Positions 56,778 to 64,000 of a stretch of DNA of 64,000 bases are shown here, piece after piece (position 1 is the stretch's first letter; the number at the start of each line of letters is the position of its first letter). This DNA comes from Procambarus clarkii (lineage: Eukaryota; Arthropoda; Malacostraca; Decapoda; Cambaridae): assembly GCF_040958095.1 (NCBI RefSeq), contig NC_091193.1, positions 22,698,901-22,762,900 of the forward strand, written 5' to 3'. The position numbers and the translations under genes are program-made. The notes beneath the pieces were generated by a model. The model was not told the DNA's origin and made no database searches. It worked only from the letters and a program-made list of their open reading frames with translations.

Positions 56778-58155
56778 ACATGAAAACACTTACGTATTAA
56801 ATACAGTGAAAGCATAAAACTATAAATCTGCTAAAATTGATATCTTGATTATATCAATAAATATTAAAAACAGGAGCAATGCAAATGCAGCCAATTTGTA
56901 ATAATGCTGTAAAAATTTAATTTGAGAATGGCAAAAATAATCTACAGAATAAACCTACAAACAAGACAATTTTAATACTGTATATAGAAGTATATACAGA
57001 TTTCAATACTGTACATGGTACAGTATAAAATAATACAGAAGGATCCTGATTTTACATTAGAGTCATTCATAAGACTGTGTTCTTTGATGAACAATTTGAC
57101 AATAATGCTAAAAATTCATGCAGTCAATTATGTAACTATGTAAACCACAACACTCGATAATTTGGATCCTGAGATGACAAAGTTAACAATTTATCTAAAT
57201 TAAATTATGACAAAGTTTAACGTTTAACTATTTTTGGTTACTGCTGTCAAAAGTTACATGCTACATGGCAAGGAGATAAGACATACATTATCAGTTTGAA
57301 TTGAATATCTTTGATGGTGCCTGTTACACTGTGTTAACAGAAATTGGTTCGAACGCAAACTTTCAAAGAGCAACAACAAGTGGTAATGAGATGAATAATT
57401 TTATAGTACATAGGATAGTTTTCAAACCTTATCAAATGCACTTAATCCATGGAGAATGATGCCTATTAGTCCTCAAAGATGTACATACAGCATTCATATC
57501 CAATGCTTTTATTTACACTATGAAGATTACAGAGTGTAATTTAAATTCATCATACAAATGGTGTGATACATGAATGTGGACTTACGACCTCCTCAACTTT
57601 ATGACTGCTGATAATTTAAATTCTTCTAAAATCTTATACTAAAATGAACATGGCCCAATAACAATAAGGACCTTCCTTGTACCATCTTACACATTTAGTA
57701 ATAAATGTTAAGAGATTCAAGCTGATCTGCAAAAGTATTCTCCAAATATCACACATTCACCAAAATAAATAAAAAAAGTACTCCCCAATAGGAAATCTCT
57801 AATAAATGATGCATAAGAGCCATATAAAACCAACAATAAACCAACCTGAGCACAGCTAACATTACCAAGCATTAATTCCTTCTACACATTAAGCAACAAA
57901 GGATCCCCAGAGGTGGCAATCCATGGAAAGCAAGAATTATGAATACTGTAGATAAGCACTTCCTTAGACATTATGCAGCCAAGGAGATGGGGGAGTGGAA
58001 AAGCCAACAACCCTAAATGATTTCACCAAGTTCACCAAGAATGAGGTGGATATCAAGAGGATAGAATACAAGGAACCAGTGGGCACCAGTGTACTGGGTT
58101 AGTGTTCAACTGTATAGTTAAGCTGAAGATTGGGACAAGAGCCAAGAAAGGACAA
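56337..58155. other. AT-rich DNA, nothing recognised
   Basis: Contains a poly(A) run at 56736-56775 and a segment at 57346-57395 that recurs at 58480-58530. No exon, RNA gene or named element was found. It could be intron of the minus-strand NPF gene if that gene extends to 34.5 kb. Confidence 0.35.
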
Positions 58156-58157
58156 TA

Positions 58158-58685
58158 GAAGCAAGCATCAAAAGATGCCACTAAGCTAGGGAGACTTTGT
58201 AGCACCATCTGTGTCACAAAATATTCAATACTGTACTAGATACAATTATAAGAACACAAGGTGACATCAAGGGTATGGATTCACCATGGATTCTATATAC
58301 AGAAAAGTGACCCAAATGAACATTTGGAAAGCAAGCCTTACAATCATCCTGAAAATCAAGATATTCAGCAAGGAAATGCACGACTAAGTTGGATAATGCA
58401 TTTCAGACAATAGGGAGCTGGGCATCATTCCGTGAGTTACAAACAACAAAGAACTTATGATCTCAAATGATCTCAAAAACTAGATCGAATGCAAGCTTTC
58501 CAAGAGCAACAACAAGTGGTAATGAGATCATTACTGGTGTGGTGGACGAGTAAGCCCGACAGCCATAATCGAGTTTAAACAACAAAAGAGAATGTAAAGA
58601 GGAGCGTGCGTCTATTAGCTCCCAAGGAAGTACCTGTATGGGACAAAACCTTAAGTAAGTTAAGGTTTTTAAGGGCATTAATGGC
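58158..58685 (-). mobile_element. I-like LINE fragment (copy E), rearranged
   Basis: 58158-58420 matches the LINE 3' end and RNase H tail (CAAAAGATGCCACTAAGCTA on the plus strand corresponds to the CAAAAGAAGGCACCAA... terminus). 58545-58670 matches RT of copy A (a LLFKLDYGCRAYSSTTP-type reading on the minus strand). The intervening piece (58480-58530) is a duplicate of 57346-57395, and the RNase H middle is missing. Confidence 0.6.
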
Positions 58686-58689
58686 CTAT

Positions 58690-59035
58690 GGAAATTCCCA
58701 TGTGGTTGAGGAGCATTCCATGTCTGCTATCAACCAGGGTTAGGCACCCAGAAAAGTAGGCATAACAAAAATCCCACATGGTAAGAAAATTGCAACCGAA
58801 GACCGAATAGAGGCAGAACTCACCCAAGGAAACAAGCAAACGTCATACACCGCTGCCACACCACTTGTCCGCTCAGCCCTTCCCTCCCTGGGAGGGGTAT
58901 GGGGGAGCCCCAGACCCCCCACGCCGGCTACTCACACCTCCAGTTCGGAGGCTAAGCATCAAAAGCCAAGCGAAACCGCCAACTGGAAGGAGGGTGGGTG
59001 CCAGGGAGCCTCTGGGGCTCACCCAGAAAATGGCA
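58690..59035 (+). mobile_element. Terminal-inverted-repeat element, copy 3 (5'-truncated)
   Basis: Matches 45190-45805 without the SINE: GTGGTTGAGGAGCATTCCAT, CATCAAAAGCCAAGCG and a right end GCTCACCCAGAAAATGGCAT. The left terminal repeat is absent. Confidence 0.65.
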
Positions 59036-59039
59036 TTTC

Positions 59040-59235
59040 ATTATATTCAATGCTGGTTACATTCAATTGCATACTATAGTACAAAATGTGTGTGTATTAT
59101 GTATGAAATGTATTTTGAAGTTAATATTTTTGGGAGTGTGGAACGGATTAGTTCAATTTACATTATTTCTTATGGGGAAATTTGTTTCGAGTTACAACCC
59201 GTCTCTGGGTACGGATTAAATTCATAAATGGAGGT
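59040..59235 (+). mobile_element. Tigger/mariner-like element end
   Basis: ATTTCTTATGGGGAAATTTG and TCTGGGTACGGATTAAATTC resemble the end segment at 55910-55985 (ATTTCTTATGGAAAAATCGC; CTGGGAACGGATTA). No transposase frame remains. A SINE follows directly. Confidence 0.45.
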
Positions 59236-59492
59236 ACCACGGCACCAGGAAGCCTGACGACTGATTGGACAGCACTAAGGGCCCGGGTCCGATCCTTGGT
59301 GGAGACGGAAACAAATGGGCAGTTTCTTTTACCCTGATGCCCCTGTTCACCTAACAGTAAATAGGTACCTGGGAGTTAGACAGCTGCTATGGGCTACTTC
59401 CTGGGGATGTGTAGTAAAAAAGAGGCCTGGTCGAGGACCGGGCCACGGGGACACCAAGCCCCAAAATCATCTCAAGATAACCTCAAGAAAAC
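59236..59492 (+). mobile_element. SINE type 4, near-complete copy
   Basis: The tRNA-like head has the B-box-like GGGTCCGATCCTTGG. The body carries CTGATGCCCCTGTTCACC, TAAATAGGTACCTGGGAGTT and GGCCTGGTCGAGGACCGGGC, ending ATCATCTCAAGATAACCTCA. It lies just downstream of the NPF-gene exon (minus strand). Confidence 0.8.
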
Positions 59493-59557
59493 TAACCACT
59501 GTATATGAACATCAATGAATATAAAATATATTTGTCCATGAAATACCAAGAATTTAA

Positions 59558-59747
59558 CTAGCATTTTACAGAATCACCATCCACACCTGGTGTATAGGTT
59601 GGCTGATTGCTCGTATTAAGGGAAGTGCTTTCATTGGCTGCTCCACCCATGGCAAAGGGATTAGTTGGGTTTGTGGATGTAGGCTGTGGTGGAGGCATGG
59701 CAAACACTGGTTGACCACCACTACTTTCACCAACTCCACCTGGTGCC
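59558..59747 (-). CDS. Exon of an NPF-motif protein, C-terminal (gene unidentified)
   Basis: On the minus strand an acceptor TTTTTCCTCCTTAG precedes the exon (starting 59747). It continues the codon opened by the exon at 62825-62881 and encodes a Gly/Pro/Asn-rich tail: RAPGGVGESSGGQPVF, AMPPPQPTSTNP, TNPFAMGGAANES and GVDGDSVKC, then TAG (59558-59560). NPF tripeptides are ligands of EH domains in endocytic proteins such as epsins and AGFG-type ArfGAPs, so an endocytic adaptor is plausible, but I do not recognise the gene. An alternative donor CCAG|GTGTGG at 59587 has the right phase to reach a terminal exon at 34565. The remaining upstream exons are outside the window or not recognised. Confidence 0.6.
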
Positions 59748-59749
59748 CT

Positions 59750-60300
59750 AAGGAGGAAAAACACACAGGTCAGTGTAATATTTAGTATGTCAAATGACTT
59801 TGGAGAACTGCTAAGTTAATAGTGAAGCAACAAAATCAATTATGACTTAGGTCAGTACTTTAAATCATAGCAAGATAATAAAATATAATGTGCAGATATA
59901 TCACAGTTAAGAAAAAAATTAAAAAAGTATCAATATAGACTTAATGATCTTTAATAGTTCATCCTCACTCAATGGTCTTCAAATTTAGAAAGGTAAATTC
60001 CAGTCTTGAACTTGTAAAAAATACTAAAACAAGTCACATGTGCAAAACTTAACAAAACCATTTCATCCAACAACCCACACCTGCTGCTATCACATTTTTT
60101 TCAGTGGCCAATGAAGTAATCATGCATAAAACATATAGTGAACATTTTGTAACAAAAGAAAAATATTCTGCTACATGCCACAAAAACTTGCAATATCTGA
60201 AGACTGAAAAGAAGACTTGCATATAGCCTTTCAAACAAAATAATACTAGAACTGTCATGTCATACTAAAAACAAAATTAAGTAAATAAAATGTATTTACT
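59750..60300. other. Intron-like AT-rich DNA
   Basis: Sequence just upstream of the NPF-gene exon on the minus strand, with no other exon or element seen. The short frames here lack support. Confidence 0.4.
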
Positions 60301-60309
60301 TATAAAAAT

Positions 60310-60452
60310 ACAGTATGTATATTATATACTGTGTATTATATATATATATATTATATATCAATATATATAATATATATATATATATATATTTTATATATCA
60401 ATATATATAATATATATATATATATATATTATATATCAATATATATATATGT
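60310..60452. repeat. (TA)n microsatellite, left block
   Basis: AT dinucleotide repeats with TATCAATA interruptions repeated about every 50 bp. It ends at the palindromic element. Confidence 0.95.
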
Positions 60453-60835
60453 GTCGTACCTAGTAGCCAGAACGCACTTCTCAGCCTACTATGCAAGGCC
60501 TGATTTGCCTAATGAGCCAAGTTTTCCTGAATTAATATATTTCCTCTAATTTTTTTCTTATGAAATGATAAAGCTACCCATTTCATTATGTATGAGGTAA
60601 TTTTTTTTTATTGGAGTTAAAATTAACGTAGATATATGACCGAACCTAACCAACCCTACCTAACCTAACCTAACCTATCTTTATAGGTTAGGTTCGGTTA
60701 GGTAGCAGAAAAAGTTAGGTTAGGTTAGGTAGGTTAGGTAGTCGAAAACACATTAATTCATGAAAACTTGGCTTATTAGGCAAATCGGGCCTTGTATAGT
60801 AGGCTGAGAAGTGCGTTCTGGCTACTAGGTACGAC
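60453..60835. mobile_element. 383-bp palindromic element with TAACC-type core
   Basis: The left end GTCGTACCTAGTAGCCAGAA, with CGCACTTCTCAGCCTACTAT, is the inverted counterpart of the right end ATAGTAGGCTGAGAAGTGCG, with TTCTGGCTACTAGGTACGAC; arms extend about 85 bp. The centre (60645-60740) holds TAACC-type repeats that fold back on themselves around CTATCTTTATAG. There is no coding sequence. It resembles a non-autonomous DNA transposon (MITE) or foldback element. It sits within an AT microsatellite, so a TA target duplication cannot be demonstrated. Confidence 0.8.
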
Positions 60836-61222
<387 letters not shown>

Positions 61223-62820
61223 ACACTGTATATATAATTAAATACTGTAACTAGTTCATAGGTCAGCACCAGTAACACATGAAAGCTTCAATAACTCAGC
61301 CCCAATTATAAATTAAAGCATTCAGGTTGCATTATTTGCTTAATAAACAGCAGTTTTTTCCCAGATCCATTCCTTGCATGTTTTACTTTCTATGGCTGCA
61401 TCTATACTAGTAACACAGTACAGTATATGCAACACATTAGAATACTCTAAAACAAAAAACTTGTTTACCACAACCCATTTTCCTTATTTGCTCAGTTTTC
61501 TTTGTACAAATTTCAACTACTTAACCCAAAAGATGTTCAATTAAACAACTTTTGACCTAATGTTATTTACATGGTTTTATACATGACACAAACAACTGAT
61601 GTTGGCTCACAACATGGCTAAGGCCACAGTCACTCTTAATAGATAATGATGCAACAGTTTTGTTCTCTCAAACCTGTCCCTGCAATATGTCTATACAGTA
61701 CATGTATAAACATGAAAAATGTTAGTTTCACTGTCCAATACAGCATGTGTAATCCACATCCTCCTGTCCAATTCACACACATCTCATCCTTACACTTTTA
61801 ATATTACTGTAATTTCTTTAAATGGTACTACAAGGAAACTTTGTTCAAATTTAATTAATTATTGTGGTGTTCAGATTCTCTTGGATGATGTCCTTCCAAA
61901 TCAATTTAATTTTTAACTCTGAGATACATTACAGTGATAAGCTGTTTCAATATCTCTGAGAACTTGATAATTAAATCTTTTTATATTGATATATTGATAT
62001 TATATTGATATACTTTATCAATACAAGTCTCTATCCAGTTAAGTTTGGATATTTAACTGTAATGGAACATTTGTACTTAAAACAACACAGATGTCACTAT
62101 ATTTCCAATATGCCTTATTAAATTGTGGCTGGGTTTAGGGACAACAGAATTAAAGTACAGTATAGTATTTACACTGTAAAAGCACAGTTGTGCAAGAACT
62201 AAAAACTGACATTTTAATTAAGTTTTATTAAATCTGCTAAATTATAAAGATTTACCTAATGCTGTGTCATGAATAACTCATTCTTTTTCCAACATTTTAA
62301 TGCACAAAACAATATAAAATAGCAATTGCACTCTAGACATTCACCAATTAAACTTCTCCAGATCTTCCAGGGAGATCACAGGTATAATCTCTCAAGGCAA
62401 TTTACCAGCGTGTATAACATGATGCACCAATTAACTTCTAGAGGTTATGGAAACCACCTGATGTAATTCTCTAGCATACACGTTGGACATTTCCTAATGT
62501 AATTGAATGAAATTTATACAAAGTTCGGAAATGATACCTACAAGTACCAAAGAAATATCAAAGAAAAGTAATATAAAATTTGTCATTGTTAGCATGGGTG
62601 TTACAAAATATACAATGTATCATGTTCTAAATGATGCAGTAATAATCAGGCATGATGCCCCACAGATGCATATGGGTGGGATGTCTGCAAGCACACTGCT
62701 ATTGCCTTTAGTAAATGAATAAAAGAATAATTAAAGAAAAAAATAAAGAAAAATATCAACGCCAATCCACGAGCAAATATGTCTAAAAGCTCTTTTAAGG
62801 AGATTTGGCAGACAGTTCAA
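61223..62820. other. AT-rich intron-like DNA
   Basis: Lies between the two NPF-gene exons on the minus strand. No repeats of the types above, and no extra exon, were recognised. Confidence 0.4.
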
Positions 62821-62824
62821 CTAC

Positions 62825-62881
62825 CTGAAGGGGTTGGTAGATGGTGAATTGCCTTTATTCTGGTTGAACATCTCTTGTTTC
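62825..62881 (-). CDS. 57-bp exon of the NPF-motif protein
   Basis: On the minus strand the acceptor AATTTACAG leads into the exon and the donor is CTTCAG|GTAGTT. It encodes KQEMFNQNKGNSPSTNPF with split codons at both ends; the last two bases (AG) join G of the next exon to give Arg. Its length, 57 bp, is divisible by three, so skipping it would keep the frame (cassette exon). The NPF motif and Asn/Ser/Pro bias match the next exon, which supports both. No family recognised. Confidence 0.6.
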
Positions 62882-62884
62882 CTG

Positions 62885-64000
62885 TAAATTCAGCAAGATA
62901 ATGCTCTCACTCCAGATCATACAATGGTGCCCAAAGAACTGCTTACTAATAAAATACTAACCTTACCACGTGGGAATATTTCTCAAGGTTGTACAATTAC
63001 AACTTTAATGTTGAATTACTTACCAGAACACATGTTAGCAACACAAAACTGGTTTACCACTAATTAAAACAAAGCAAACAGGATTTTTTTTTTAATACAG
63101 TAAAAGGTTAAAGTTCCTAACATATGAAATGCTAATATCAAATAAATATTTCTTTTGCATGATGAAATTTAATTTATTTCCCATACATCATTCACCAAGC
63201 ATATGTAGACATAATAAAACTATTAAGCTTTTCAAAGACTGAAATTTAAAGCCATATATGTATTCTCTCAATTGTAAGTACAATGCATAAATAAGAAAGT
63301 ATATTAAAATTGCATCAACACAAAATCACCCATTTCCCACTCTCATAGGGTAGGGAGGCATCAACTTTCAAGAAAGAGAGAGCAACAATTTAGTGAAAGG
63401 TTATACTGTATATACAGTAATACCAAAGAATATCATTTGTTCATTCATCATTTCATTCACACTACATGTATACAATACTGAACTTTATATAGCTAGCACA
63501 TTACATTTTCCTTCTTTAAACTTTCTGCACTTTAATTATGTCCCGATTAATTCTTCTTACATTCTATATAGCAGTATGAACCTGCCTCTGCTTTCTTGGG
63601 GTCAGCCCCCAAGATCTGAGGCTATATTGACCTATAATGGAAAGAAATTCTTTGCTTGTGGAAAGCAAAGGTCACCATTCCACAAGAAAAGAAGACTGTT
63701 TAATGATCATATGTCAGTGTTACAGATTTAAGGTCAATATGATAAAATTCCAAAGGTACTGTATCTTAGAAACACCTTGTTTGCTCAATCTTTAAGAATT
63801 TCAATCTCCAAGTTGATATGATAAGACATTCAAAATAATGTCTGGATACCTGTCAAGGGGAAAGGAAAGCAAAGGTAGGCACCTGTTCTTCGGAAAGGAC
63901 CAACAGTCCCAGTCCAAATTCTTGCCTCAAAATGGACTGATTGTCCCAGTCACAGCTCTTTAGGAAGAAAGGAACCACGACCAGCTTGGTTTTTAGCCTT
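62885..64000. other. Right edge of the window, no further exon assigned
   Basis: AT-rich DNA. A minus-strand stretch from 64000 to about 63850 has a less AT-rich composition and partly open frames (AKNQAGRGSFLPKEL, then a stop), but no splice-bounded exon could be fixed. Upstream exons of the NPF gene are expected beyond the edge. Confidence 0.35.

Noticed and set aside
60640-60745. A telomere or internal telomeric site from TAACC repeats
   Set aside because: The repeats are few, inverted and lie inside a palindromic mobile element.

Overview
The window is eukaryotic, repeat-dominated DNA, most likely from an arthropod and probably a decapod crustacean. The evidence is a Tweedle/DUF243-like cuticle exon, spliced exons with GT/AG borders, several tRNA-derived SINEs, CR1-like and I-like LINEs, TAACC-type repeats and many long minisatellites. 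The decapod assignment rests on recalled repeat families and is inference. No prokaryotic gene, operon or CRISPR array is present.

Layout. 1-5.8 kb: three minisatellites (19/20, 31 and 28 bp units), a SINE, one glycine-rich Tweedle-like exon on the minus strand (4068-4476) and a (GA)n block. 6.2-8.8 kb: a broken CR1-like LINE on the plus strand, carrying a rearranged SINE and a 362-bp inverted-repeat element. 9.06-11.3 kb: an 18-bp satellite with higher-order structure. 11.9-17.05 kb: two related 51/52-bp hairpin-containing arrays either side of a minus-strand CR1-like LINE. 17-25 kb: mostly unassigned DNA with a 28-bp array, a 34-bp array and LINE/SINE scraps. 25.6-30.8 kb: nested LINE debris, including a CR1-like fragment inserted inside an RNase H domain, and a plus-strand gag fragment of the I-like family. 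34.9-44.5 kb: two minus-strand copies of an I-like LINE (gag with three CCHC knuckles; endonuclease, RT, RNase H) joined head to tail. Copy A (38.5-44.5 kb) is full length and only lightly damaged; copy B (34.9-38.5 kb) keeps only its 5' half. 45-46.3 kb: an inverted pair of terminal-repeat elements. 47-52.9 kb: decayed copy C. 54.45-56.33 kb: a TTAA-flanked, piggyBac-like inverted-repeat element that holds a LINE scrap and a Tigger/pogo-like transposase end. 58-61.2 kb: more LINE, SINE and terminal-repeat debris and a 383-bp palindromic element between AT microsatellites.

Host genes are sparse. Two short minus-strand exons (62825-62881 and 59558-59747) join in frame and encode a Pro/Asn-rich tail with two NPF motifs. 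A possible alternative terminal exon lies at 34525-34565, followed by AT-rich DNA to about 30.84 kb that could be its 3' UTR. Almost every other long reading frame is retroelement sequence or an artefact of tandem repeats. I found no clear evidence of a new biological system. The most interesting items are the LINE tandem junction, disabling mutations shared by two CR1-like copies, the TTAA element and the higher-order 18-bp satellite.
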